From an uncultured Eubacteriales bacterium (GTDB lineage: Bacteria > Bacillota > Clostridia > Peptostreptococcales > Anaerovoracaceae), in NCBI GenBank assembly GCA_949286985.1, contig CASEEM010000004.1:31164-95163 (forward strand): 64,000 bases of DNA, read 5' to 3'. The stretch's first letter is position 1. Every line of letters begins with the position of its first letter. The notes below the pieces were generated by a model. It was given only the letters and a program-made list of their open reading frames with translations. It was not told where the DNA came from and did no database searches. Positions 27,270-34,670 of this stretch are shown one piece after another. The position numbers were made by a program, and so were the translations under genes.

Positions 27270-27929
27270 TCAGACGGTTATATATTCCTTCATCTTTTCG
27301 AAGGTCGCTTCCCCTATTCCGGATACCTCTTTAATATCTTCAATCGATTGAAATCTTGTTTCGGTTCGATAATCGATAATGCGAGAAGCGATAACTTCTC
27401 CTATACCCGGAATCTCCATCAGAAGTGTCTTATCCGCCGTATTGATATTGATCTTGCCGCTTGAAGAAGCGCTCGAGCCGGCCGAAGCGGCAGCGGCATC
27501 GCCTTCCGGATTGCGGCTCGGTATGACGACCTTCTGGCCGTCCGTCAAAAAGTCCGCGCGATTGATGGCATCGAGATCGGCCTCACTTTTAAGTCCTCCG
27601 GCCAGGTCAATCAGCTCAAAAAGCCTCGTATCGCTGTCCACTTCATAGACCCCCGGCGAATTCACCGCTCCGCTGATGTCGACATAAAAGCGGCCGTCCG
27701 CCGCGCTTTCCTCAAGCTCTGCTGCTTCACTCTCTTCTTCGAGGATAACAGATTCCGCCGAGCTCTGCTTGATATAAAACCCCAAGGCCAAGACCATGAT
27801 CAACACGACCAGCCCGGCCTTATAGACCGTCTTTCGATTCTTCTCAAAAAATGAATACAAACGCTCTCTCCACGAAATGCTCTGATTCCTCCGCTGTCTC
27901 ATATTTCCCGGCCCTTTCTCCCCTTTCAT
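27270..27929 (-). CDS. comEA: ComEA-type DNA-binding competence protein
   Basis: Membrane-anchored receptor for double-stranded DNA in natural transformation. There is one TM segment at about residues 35-53, an acidic Ser/Glu linker, an SLBB domain (VDISGAVNSPGVYEV ... DGQKVVIPS) and a C-terminal double helix-hairpin-helix (INTADKTLLMEIPGIGEVIASRII and KEVSGIGEATFEKMKEY). Length is 219 residues, as in Bacillus. It is not followed by comEC or comEB here, so the rest of the uptake machinery must be elsewhere. It begins after the terminator of the obgE operon. Confidence 0.92.
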   Translation of the reverse strand: MKGEKGPGNMRQRRNQSISWRERLYSFFEKNRKTVYKAGLVVLIMVLALGFYIKQSSAESVILEEESEAAELEESAADGRFYVDISGAVNSPGVYEVDSDTRLFELIDLAGGLKSEADLDAINRADFLTDGQKVVIPSRNPEGDAAAASAGSSASSSGKININTADKTLLMEIPGIGEVIASRIIDYRTETRFQSIEDIKEVSGIGEATFEKMKEYITV

Positions 27930-27994
27930 GATCCCCTTATGAGTGTAAACTCATGTTATCGGCGAACAACTGCAGTTTCAAGGGTGGATACAAC

Positions 27995-28039
27995 AAAAGA
28001 GACGGACGAAGCACAAATGGTGCTTCATCAGTCTCTTTT
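27995..28039 (-). terminator. Terminator after obgE
   Basis: AAAAGAGAC (27995-28003) pairs with GTCTCTTTT (28031-28039), with an inner GAAGCAC/GTGCTTC stem. It ends the rplU-rpmA-obgE unit on the minus strand; the A/T flanks could make it bidirectional. Confidence 0.8.
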
Positions 28040-28078
28040 CATAAGAACCTATTATTCCGATCTTCTCATGCCGGACCG

Positions 28079-29362
28079 TTAATCGTCGGCATATTCGAAT
28101 TCATAATCCTCGATGCGAACCGTGTCGCCTTCCTTCAGCCCGATTTCCTTTAGGATATCGATACCTCCGCGGCTTACGATATATTTATAGAGATAGCGCA
28201 TGGAACCCATATCGTTGAAGTTCGTCGAACGGAAAATCTTGAGAAGCTGTTCACCCTCGAGAACATAGACTCCGTCCTCGTCGCGGTATCCCGTAATGCG
28301 TCGGTACTCTTCGCCGTGTTCATCCTGATCGAAATCGAAGAGCGGAATCTCTTCCACCTCCGGTTCTTCATAGTGCTCCAGCTGATAAAGTGCCTCACGA
28401 AGGACATCCTGAACCCCTTCACCGATGGCTGCGGACATCGGGAAGACCTTGCAGCCTGCCGCCTCGCAATGCGCTTTAAAGCGCTCCAGCTGCTCCTCGC
28501 CCTCCAGCTGATCCACCTTATTGGCAGCGACGATCATGGGCTTCTTCAGGAGATTCGGATCGTACTCCCGAAGCTCGGCATTGATCTTTTCAAAATCCTC
28601 AATCGGGTCTCTTCCTTCTTCGCCGGAAATATCGACCACGTGAATGAGGACCTTCGTTCGTTCAATATGCTTCAGGAACTTGATCCCGAGTCCGAGTCCC
28701 TTATGGGCGCCTTCGATAATGCCTGCGATATCGGCCATGACAAAGCTCTTATCATACAGGTTGACAACGCCGAGATTCGGATCGATGGTCGTAAAGTGAT
28801 AATTCGCAATCTTCGGCTTCGCACTCGTCGCAACCGAAAGAAGTGTGGATTTCCCGACATTCGGGAATCCGATCAAGCCGACATCGGCAATGAGCTTCAA
28901 TTCCAGGATGACGGTTCTTTGCTTAGCCGCCGTACCTGCTTCCGCGAAATTCGGTGCCTGGCGAACGGAATTCTTAAAGTGGACATTGCCGCGTCCGCCG
29001 CGTCCGCCCTTCGCTGCGACGAGACGATCGCCTTCCTTCGCCAGATCCTTCATCAGAAGACCGGTCTCTTTGTCGATGATCATCGTTCCGACCGGAACCT
29101 TGATGACCAGGTCCTGTCCGGCCTTGCCGAAACGCTTTCTGCGCATACCGTTTTGACCGTTCTCCGCCTGATATTTTCGCTGATATCGGAAGTCCATCAG
29201 AGTACGAAGACTTCGATCCGCCTCAAAAATGACGCTTCCGCCGTCTCCGCCGTCTCCGCCGTCCGGACCTCCCTCCGGAACGTAAGGCTCCCTGCGGAAA
29301 GTGACAGCACCGTCGCCTCCCTTACCGGAAATGATGAGTATTTCCGCTCGATCTACAAACAT
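28079..29362 (-). CDS. obgE: GTPase Obg/CgtA
   Basis: Essential ribosome-associated GTPase of 50S assembly. In order: Gly-rich Obg fold starting FVDRAEILIISGKGGDGAV, G domain with P-loop GFPNVGKST and DIAGIIEGAHKG, NKVD, and a C-terminal OCT domain (GYRDEDGVYVLEGEQL). I place the start at 29362 (MFVDRAEI), the family's usual N-terminus, giving 427 residues; the frame is open upstream to 29413 but those codons overlap a terminator-like stem region and lack homology. The Shine-Dalgarno is weak and rather far away (GAGAGG). A terminator precedes the gene. Confidence 0.94.
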   Translation of the reverse strand: MFVDRAEILIISGKGGDGAVTFRREPYVPEGGPDGGDGGDGGSVIFEADRSLRTLMDFRYQRKYQAENGQNGMRRKRFGKAGQDLVIKVPVGTMIIDKETGLLMKDLAKEGDRLVAAKGGRGGRGNVHFKNSVRQAPNFAEAGTAAKQRTVILELKLIADVGLIGFPNVGKSTLLSVATSAKPKIANYHFTTIDPNLGVVNLYDKSFVMADIAGIIEGAHKGLGLGIKFLKHIERTKVLIHVVDISGEEGRDPIEDFEKINAELREYDPNLLKKPMIVAANKVDQLEGEEQLERFKAHCEAAGCKVFPMSAAIGEGVQDVLREALYQLEHYEEPEVEEIPLFDFDQDEHGEEYRRITGYRDEDGVYVLEGEQLLKIFRSTNFNDMGSMRYLYKYIVSRGGIDILKEIGLKEGDTVRIEDYEFEYADD

Positions 29363-29414
29363 AGTATCTTTACCGGATCCTCTCTTCGGAGCATTGCGCT
29401 CCGATCCATACAAT

Positions 29415-29443
29415 AGAAAAAGGTCCTCTCGGAAGAGGACCTT
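29415..29443 (-). terminator. Terminator/attenuator between rpmA and obgE
   Basis: Minus strand: AAGGTCCTCT (29443-29434), CCG-containing 4-base loop, AGAGGACCTT (29429-29420), then TTTTTC. A strong intrinsic terminator inside the ribosomal operon, expected to reduce obgE relative to rplU and rpmA. Confidence 0.87.
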
Positions 29444-29448
29444 AGAGC

Positions 29449-29709
29449 TTATGCTTCCTTGCTGTAAACGCTGATCTGCTTTCTCGTCTTGTCGTATCTC
29501 TCAAACTTGACCGTTCCGTCAATCTTTGCGAACAGCGTATCATCGCCGCCGATACCGACATTGTTGCCAGGATGGAACTTCGTTCCTCTCTGTCTCATGA
29601 GAATGCTGCCAGCCGTTACATACTGACCTGCTCCGATCTTCAGTCCAAGACGCTTAGACTCGGAATCACGACCGTTCTTGGAACTACCTACTCCCTTTTT
29701 ACTCGACAT
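29449..29709 (-). CDS. rpmA: 50S ribosomal protein L27 (no cleavable N-terminal extension)
   Basis: 86-residue L27 of the peptidyl-transferase centre ([39 protein letters not shown]). The N-terminus is MSSKKG, directly the mature form. In most Firmicutes L27 carries a short extension ending in a phenylalanine-containing site cut by the protease Prp, whose gene lies between rplU and rpmA. Here there is an in-frame stop two codons before the ATG and only 29 bases between rplU and rpmA, so both the extension and prp are absent. The AGGAGGTG site clearly sets the start. Confidence 0.97.
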   Translation of the reverse strand: MSSKKGVGSSKNGRDSESKRLGLKIGAGQYVTAGSILMRQRGTKFHPGNNVGIGGDDTLFAKIDGTVKFERYDKTRKQISVYSKEA

Positions 29710-29738
29710 GAATCTTCACCTCCTGTCCGGATCTGTCA

Positions 29739-30218
29739 TTAATTCTCTTCGATTGCTGCGAGAATGTCTGCCTTCGTAGCCTTGGACGAAACCGAAATGC
29801 CCTTGCTCTGTGCGATAGCGAGGAGCTCGTCCTTCTTCATCGAAAGAGACGGCTTAACGTCTGCTGCGGCCTCTGCCTTTGCCGGCTCCGCCTTTGCAGC
29901 CGGTGCCTTGTTCTCGCCGATGGCCGTAACCTTAACCATCGTATATGGCTGTCTGTGACCGTTCTTCGTTCTGGAATCCTTCTTCGCCTTGTACTTGAAG
30001 ATGATAACCTTCTCGTTCTTGCCCTGCTCTACAACCTCAGCCTGAACAGCGCATCCCTCAACGTAAGGAGCTCCGGCAACGAACTCATCACCGCCGACAG
30101 CAAGAACCTTGTCGAACGTTACAGTCTCGCCGACCTCAGCATTGATCTTCTCAACCTTGAATACATCGTTCGGCTGAACACGATACTGCTTACCACCGGT
30201 CTCAATAATTGCGTACAT
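29739..30218 (-). CDS. rplU: 50S ribosomal protein L21 with C-terminal SAP-like extension
   Basis: Residues 1-103 are a complete L21 ([36 protein letters not shown]), a 23S rRNA-binding protein. A further 55 residues follow: an Ala/Lys/Pro-rich linker (about 107-124) and a helix-turn-helix segment [20 protein letters not shown] then [14 protein letters not shown], which resembles SAP, HeH/LEM or Rho-N nucleic-acid-binding helices. L21 is usually about 103 residues. The reading frame is uninterrupted and the tail has normal codon use, so it looks like a genuine fusion. First gene of rplU-rpmA-obgE, driven by the promoter at 30321-30349. Confidence 0.95.
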   Translation of the reverse strand: MYAIIETGGKQYRVQPNDVFKVEKINAEVGETVTFDKVLAVGGDEFVAGAPYVEGCAVQAEVVEQGKNEKVIIFKYKAKKDSRTKNGHRQPYTMVKVTAIGENKAPAAKAEPAKAEAAADVKPSLSMKKDELLAIAQSKGISVSSKATKADILAAIEEN

Positions 30219-30258
30219 GTAATATTCCTCCTATTTGTAAGACTCGCCGACACCGGGT

Positions 30259-30285
30259 GCATGATCCAAACCGAACCGATCATGC
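30259..30285 (-). other. Hairpin in the rplU 5' leader
   Basis: GCATGATC (30259-30266) and GATCATGC (30278-30285) form a perfect 8-bp stem with an 11-base loop in the roughly 90-base rplU leader. Its place is that of the L21 leader elements of Firmicutes that sense ribosomal protein, but I cannot match the consensus with certainty. Confidence 0.45.
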
Positions 30286-30320
30286 TTCCATATACCCTTT
30301 TCGAGCGGTTTAACCATTGA

Positions 30321-30349
30321 AGAATACCATGAATAACATGGTTTGTCAA
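30321..30349 (-). promoter_or_regulatory. Promoter of rplU-rpmA-obgE
   Basis: Minus strand: TTGACA (30349-30344), 17-base spacer, TATTCT (30326-30321). The consensus -35 and ideal spacing fit a strong ribosomal-protein promoter. It lies just past the recA stop. Confidence 0.85.
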
Positions 30350-30367
30350 CAATTTTCGTGATTTCGA

Positions 30368-31450
30368 TTATTCGATGACGACGCCATCCTCATCGACGCG
30401 AAGTGGTGCTTCCTCCGCATCCGCTTGGTCATCACCGCGAAGCTCGCTCATGATCTTCGCACGGACTTCTTCCATGACCTCCGGATTGGATTCGAAGTAA
30501 TCCTTGACATTCTCGCGGCCCTGTCCGATGCGTTCACCCTTATAGCTGTACCAGGAACCGGCCTTATCGATCAACTTCATCGAAACGGCGGTATCGAGAA
30601 CGTCACCCGGCAGCGAGATGCCCTTGCCGTAAACAATATCGAACTCTGCCGTCTTGAACGGCGGAGCGACCTTGTTCTTGACAATCTTGACTCTGGTACG
30701 GTTACCGATAGCCACATCACCCTTCTTGAGACCTTCGATGCGGCGTACCTCAATTCTCATGCTGGCATAGAACTTCAGCGCACGTCCGCCGGTCGTTGTC
30801 TCCGGATTGCCGAACATGACACCGATCTTCTCACGAAGCTGGTTGATGAAAATGACGCAGGTGTTCGTCTTATTCAGCGTACCTGCAAGCTTACGGAGAG
30901 CCTGCGACATCAAGCGTGCCTGAAGGCCGACATGGGAATCGCCCATCTCTCCCTGAATCTCCGCTTTCGGAACGAGAGCCGCTACCGAGTCGATAACGAT
31001 CAAATCGATCGCTCCGCTTCGAGCAAGCATATCGCAGATTTCGAGCGCCTGCTCACCGGTATCCGGCTGCGATACGAGAAGCTCATCGACATCGACACCG
31101 AGATTGCGTGCATAAACCGGATCCAGCGCATGCTCCGCATCGATAAAGGCAGCCTTGCCGCCGTTCTTCTGAGCTTCGGCAATGCAATGAAGCGTAAGCG
31201 TCGTCTTACCGGAGGATTCCGGTCCGTAAATCTCAACGATTCGGCCGCGCGGTACGCCGCCGATGCCCGTTGCTACGTCGATGCTGATGGAACCCGTCGA
31301 AATCGCTCCGATATTCTGATGCAGGCTGTCATCGCCGAGCTTCATCACCGCGCCCTTACCGAACTGCTTCTGAATCTGATCCAGCGCCGCGGCAAGAGCC
31401 TTTTCCTTATCTTCCGAATTCACATTCGTTTTCGTAGACTTTGTTGCCAT
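30368..31450 (-). CDS. recA: Recombinase RecA
   Basis: Strand-exchange ATPase of homologous recombination and co-protease for LexA. Walker [10 protein letters not shown], the MAW-like and Walker B regions ([22 protein letters not shown]) and the L2 loop ([18 protein letters not shown]) are intact; the tail is acidic. Length is 360 residues. Upstream is cinA, the standard order. No LexA box is visible in the 89 bases before it, although a likely promoter is (31483-31511), in contrast to the YneA-like gene. Confidence 0.98.
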   Translation of the reverse strand: MATKSTKTNVNSEDKEKALAAALDQIQKQFGKGAVMKLGDDSLHQNIGAISTGSISIDVATGIGGVPRGRIVEIYGPESSGKTTLTLHCIAEAQKNGGKAAFIDAEHALDPVYARNLGVDVDELLVSQPDTGEQALEICDMLARSGAIDLIVIDSVAALVPKAEIQGEMGDSHVGLQARLMSQALRKLAGTLNKTNTCVIFINQLREKIGVMFGNPETTTGGRALKFYASMRIEVRRIEGLKKGDVAIGNRTRVKIVKNKVAPPFKTAEFDIVYGKGISLPGDVLDTAVSMKLIDKAGSWYSYKGERIGQGRENVKDYFESNPEVMEEVRAKIMSELRGDDQADAEEAPLRVDEDGVVIE

Positions 31451-31482
31451 GATATCTCCTTGATCTCCTGTTAGATAAATCT

Positions 31483-31511
31483 ATTATGCTGGGATTCTCC
31501 CGAAAGAGCAA
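31483..31511 (-). promoter_or_regulatory. Candidate recA promoter with overlapping hairpin
   Basis: Minus strand: TTGCTC (31511-31506), 17-base spacer, CATAAT (31488-31483). A hairpin formed by GGGAT/ATCCC and CCCGA/TCGGG (31491-31525) overlaps it and could weakly end cinA transcripts. No LexA operator is present. Confidence 0.55.
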
Positions 31512-31539
31512 GCACTCGGGATCCCTTCTTTTGCCTCTT

Positions 31540-32817
31540 TTATCCCTGAATCGGAAGAAGCCCTTCTTTTTCGACATTCAGGATAACACGATACACGCTG
31601 CTCAGCATGCGAAGGCAAAAATAATTGCGATTCCACCTGCGTTCGTTCCGCTTCGTTTCGATATGGATGCAGGAGCTCGTGCTCGGAAGCCTTCCGCCCG
31701 TCATCCAGGCAATATAAGCTTCTCCCGGCTCTCTTCCGGGATCGGCCGTCGGCCCTGCACATCCGGTCACCGCCACTGCGATATCGGCGCCGGCACGCTC
31801 GAGTGCGCCGGCAGCCATGGTCAAAGCCACCTCCTTGCTGACGACACCGAGTTTGGAAATGATATCTTCCGGTACATCCAGGATTTCCTCTTTCGCTTCA
31901 GCACTGTAAGTCACAAATCCGTGAGTGAAGATTTCGGAAGCGCCCGGCACGTCCGTGACGGATTTTGCAAAAGCACCTCCTGTCGCCGATTCCGCCGAAG
32001 TGAGATTGAGTGAGTACTTTTGAAGCAGATGAACCACGACTTCATTGAGCGGCGTGTCCTCGTAACTGTAAATATATTCGCCGATGAGCTTGTCGATTTC
32101 TCGAATCATCGCATCGACCGCTTCTTCGGCCTCTTCTCTCGTATCTCGCTGCGAAGCGACGCGAAGAGTGCATTCCCCTTCTTTGGCATATGTGGCGATG
32201 GTCGGATCCACCTGTCCGTCGATCAGCGGCATGAGAACCATCTCAAGATCTGATTCACCGATTCCGATAGTGCGGATGACTTTATAGACCATTTCCTTCT
32301 CATGGAATCGTTTGAGATAATCGGATACACCGTGATCAAAGAGCCAGTAGACCTCGCGCGGCGGTCCCGGAAGACAGATGGCACACTTGCCGTCCGCTTC
32401 AATAGCAAAAGCGGGCGCCGTGCCGGCATCATTATGAAATACCGTCGCTCCCTCCGGAATATAAGCCTGTTTCTTGTTATTCTCGGCCATTTTGCGCCCT
32501 CTCTGCTCAAAATGCTCCACCAGCAGGCGGTAGCATTCCTCATCGAAGAGAAGCTCACGGCCAAAAACCTCCGCTACTGTTTCCTTCGTCAGATCGTCCT
32601 GCGTGGGTCCGAGGCCGCCGGTCAGAATGACAAGATCCGTATCCTCCAGCGAGTGAATGAGCAGCCTTTTCAGGCGGTTCGGATTATCCCCTACGACATG
32701 ATGATACATGACATTGAATCCGCGGTCATTCAGCTGCTTCGAAAGATAGCTTGCGTTCGTATTTACCGTCTGGCCGAAGAGAAGCTCCGTCCCGACGGCG
32801 AGAATCGTTACATCCAT
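31540..32817 (-). CDS. cinA: CinA family protein (competence/damage-inducible; NMN amidohydrolase-type)
   Basis: 425 residues with two domains: N-terminal MoCF/COG1058 (VGTELLFGQTVNTNASYLSKQL and LTGGLGPTQDDLTKETVA) and C-terminal CinA/PncC (TSAESATGGAFAKSVTDVPGASE and AVTGCAGPTADPG), which in relatives deamidates NMN. The C-terminal end is somewhat diverged (ETKRNERRWNRNY in place of the usual GxR-x3-R), but the frame is intact. It lies between pgsA and recA as in Bacillus. Confidence 0.93.
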   Translation of the reverse strand: MDVTILAVGTELLFGQTVNTNASYLSKQLNDRGFNVMYHHVVGDNPNRLKRLLIHSLEDTDLVILTGGLGPTQDDLTKETVAEVFGRELLFDEECYRLLVEHFEQRGRKMAENNKKQAYIPEGATVFHNDAGTAPAFAIEADGKCAICLPGPPREVYWLFDHGVSDYLKRFHEKEMVYKVIRTIGIGESDLEMVLMPLIDGQVDPTIATYAKEGECTLRVASQRDTREEAEEAVDAMIREIDKLIGEYIYSYEDTPLNEVVVHLLQKYSLNLTSAESATGGAFAKSVTDVPGASEIFTHGFVTYSAEAKEEILDVPEDIISKLGVVSKEVALTMAAGALERAGADIAVAVTGCAGPTADPGREPGEAYIAWMTGGRLPSTSSCIHIETKRNERRWNRNYFCLRMLSSVYRVILNVEKEGLLPIQG

Positions 32818-32830
32818 TGAGTAGACCCCT

Positions 32831-33352
32831 TTACATCGAAAAGACGCTCTTGTTCTTCACAATATATTCGACACCGGAATAAACCGTCGCAGCCAGCGAA
32901 AGCCAGAAGATGACCATACCCGGCATCATGAGAACATCATAGGTTCCTGCAAGAATCAGCACCGAGACGGCAATCATCTGAAGAACGGTCTTCACCTTGC
33001 CGCTCATGCCTGCTGCGATAACCGTGCCCTCCGAAGCAGCAACCGTACGCATGCCGCTGACGGTGAACTCACGAGCAAGAATGATAATCAGCGCCCAAGC
33101 TGGGATGATGTCATCCTCGATGAACAGGCAGAGAGCCGAGTACACCAGGATTTTATCCGCGAGCGGATCCATGATTTTGCCGAAATTCGTCACCAGGCCG
33201 CGCGCGCGAGCAATCTTACCGTCGAGCAAGTCGGTGAACGACGCTGCGATGAAGAGAATAAATGCCGCAAGCATCCACTCCTTCATATAGAAGACGACGA
33301 AGAACGGAACGGCAATCATTCGAATCACCGTCAATTGATTAGGCAAATTCAT
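32831..33352 (-). CDS. pgsA: CDP-diacylglycerol--glycerol-3-phosphate 3-phosphatidyltransferase
   Basis: Integral membrane enzyme that makes phosphatidylglycerophosphate. The CDP-alcohol phosphotransferase motif D-x2-DG-x2-AR-x8-G-x3-D-x3-D is complete in DLLDGKIARARGLVTNFG and KIMDPLADK. I start at 33352 ([12 protein letters not shown], the usual N-terminus) preceded by AGGAGG inside the 3' end of rimO; this gives 173 residues and a 14-base overlap with rimO. The open frame extends further upstream to 33397 without homology. Confidence 0.94.
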   Translation of the reverse strand: MNLPNQLTVIRMIAVPFFVVFYMKEWMLAAFILFIAASFTDLLDGKIARARGLVTNFGKIMDPLADKILVYSALCLFIEDDIIPAWALIIILAREFTVSGMRTVAASEGTVIAAGMSGKVKTVLQMIAVSVLILAGTYDVLMMPGMVIFWLSLAATVYSGVEYIVKNKSVFSM

Positions 33353-34670
33353 AAGAAACCTCCTCTCCTTCGAGATCATACTCAAAGGCATTAACAATAG
33401 TTACGGGAATGATCATTCCCGGCTCATAACCTTCCTTAGCGCGGAAAGTGACTTCACAATCGATTTCCGGTGCATCATAACGCGTCCGGCCGGAATAAAG
33501 CCCTTCTTCAAGAACCTCATCGATGATCACATCGAAGGTCGAACCGATCTTCTTCTCATTGAGCTTGCGGCTGATATCCGCCTGCAGCTCCATGATGCGA
33601 TCGCGCCGCTCTTCCTTCACGTCCTCCGGAAGTTTCCCATCCATTTCGAAGGAAGGCGTCCCCTCTTCTTCCGAGAAGGCGAAGACGCCGACGCGGTCGA
33701 GTTCGAACTCGCGAATGAAATCCATTAACGCCTCGAAGTCCTCTTCGGTCTCACCCGGGAAGCCGACGAGAAGCGTCGTCCGGATATGCACATTCGGAAT
33801 TCGGGCGCGAAGCTTCGTGACAGTCTCGCGAATGGAGTCCCCGGTCGAATGGCGGCGCATTCTCTTCAGAACAGGATCGGCAATATGCTGAATAGGCATA
33901 TCGATATATTCGCAGATTTTCGGCTCTTCGCGGATGACATCGATCAATTCGTCGGTGATGCCGTCATCGTAGACGTAGAAAAGGCGAATCCACTCGATAC
34001 CGTCAATACGGCAGAGCTTCTTCAGGAGCTCCGGCAGATTCCTTTCTCCGTAGAGATCGATTCCGTACTGCGAAGTATCCTGGGCGATGATTTGAAGCTC
34101 TTTGATACCGCGGTTCGCCATCTCTTCGGCTGCACGGACACAGTCCTCCATCTTCATACTGCGATACGGACCGCGGATTTTCGGAATGGCGCAGAAGGAG
34201 CAATAATTATTGCAACCCTCAGCGATTTTAAGAACCGCCGTATAGGCGTTTTCCTCCAAAACACGCTCCCGATACGGCAGGACCTCTTCCACTTCCCCGT
34301 GCACCTGGTCGGTCGCGTGGCTTTCTCCGTCCAGCAGTATGGATGCCAAGTCATCATATTCATTGACGCCGACGAAGATATCGACCTCCGGCATCTCCTG
34401 TACGAGTTCCTTGTGATAACGTTCCGAAAGGCAGCCCGTAACGACAAGTTTCTTCCGTTCCCCCTTCAAATCCGCCATCGCAAAGATGTGATCGATGGAT
34501 TCCTTCTTCGCCGCTTCGATGAATCCGCAGGTATTGACGATGAGGATGTCCGCATCTTCGGGAACCGTCGTCATAGCTGCGCCCTTCTTCAAGAGATCGG
34601 CGGCCAGCACCTGCGAATCATATTCATTCTTCGCACAGCCGAGGGTGTCAATATAGAATTTTACACTCAT
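33339..34670 (-). CDS. rimO: Ribosomal protein S12 methylthiotransferase RimO
   Basis: Radical SAM enzyme that methylthiolates Asp88 of S12. In order: UPF0004 domain with [19 protein letters not shown] and VTGCLSERY cysteines for the auxiliary cluster, the radical SAM cluster CNNYCSFC, and a C-terminal TRAM domain ([22 protein letters not shown]). Length is 443 residues. It overlaps the 3' end of ftsK by four bases and the start of pgsA by 14, a tightly coupled ftsK-rimO-pgsA unit. Confidence 0.96.
   Translation of the reverse strand: MSVKFYIDTLGCAKNEYDSQVLAADLLKKGAAMTTVPEDADILIVNTCGFIEAAKKESIDHIFAMADLKGERKKLVVTGCLSERYHKELVQEMPEVDIFVGVNEYDDLASILLDGESHATDQVHGEVEEVLPYRERVLEENAYTAVLKIAEGCNNYCSFCAIPKIRGPYRSMKMEDCVRAAEEMANRGIKELQIIAQDTSQYGIDLYGERNLPELLKKLCRIDGIEWIRLFYVYDDGITDELIDVIREEPKICEYIDMPIQHIADPVLKRMRRHSTGDSIRETVTKLRARIPNVHIRTTLLVGFPGETEEDFEALMDFIREFELDRVGVFAFSEEEGTPSFEMDGKLPEDVKEERRDRIMELQADISRKLNEKKIGSTFDVIIDEVLEEGLYSGRTRYDAPEIDCEVTFRAKEGYEPGMIIPVTIVNAFEYDLEGEEVSYEFA

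Noticed and set aside
31484-31762. Small minus-strand frame overlapping the 3' end of cinA
   Set aside because: Considered as evidence of a cinA frameshift, but the cinA frame itself continues to a plausible C-terminus at 31540, so no frameshift is needed.
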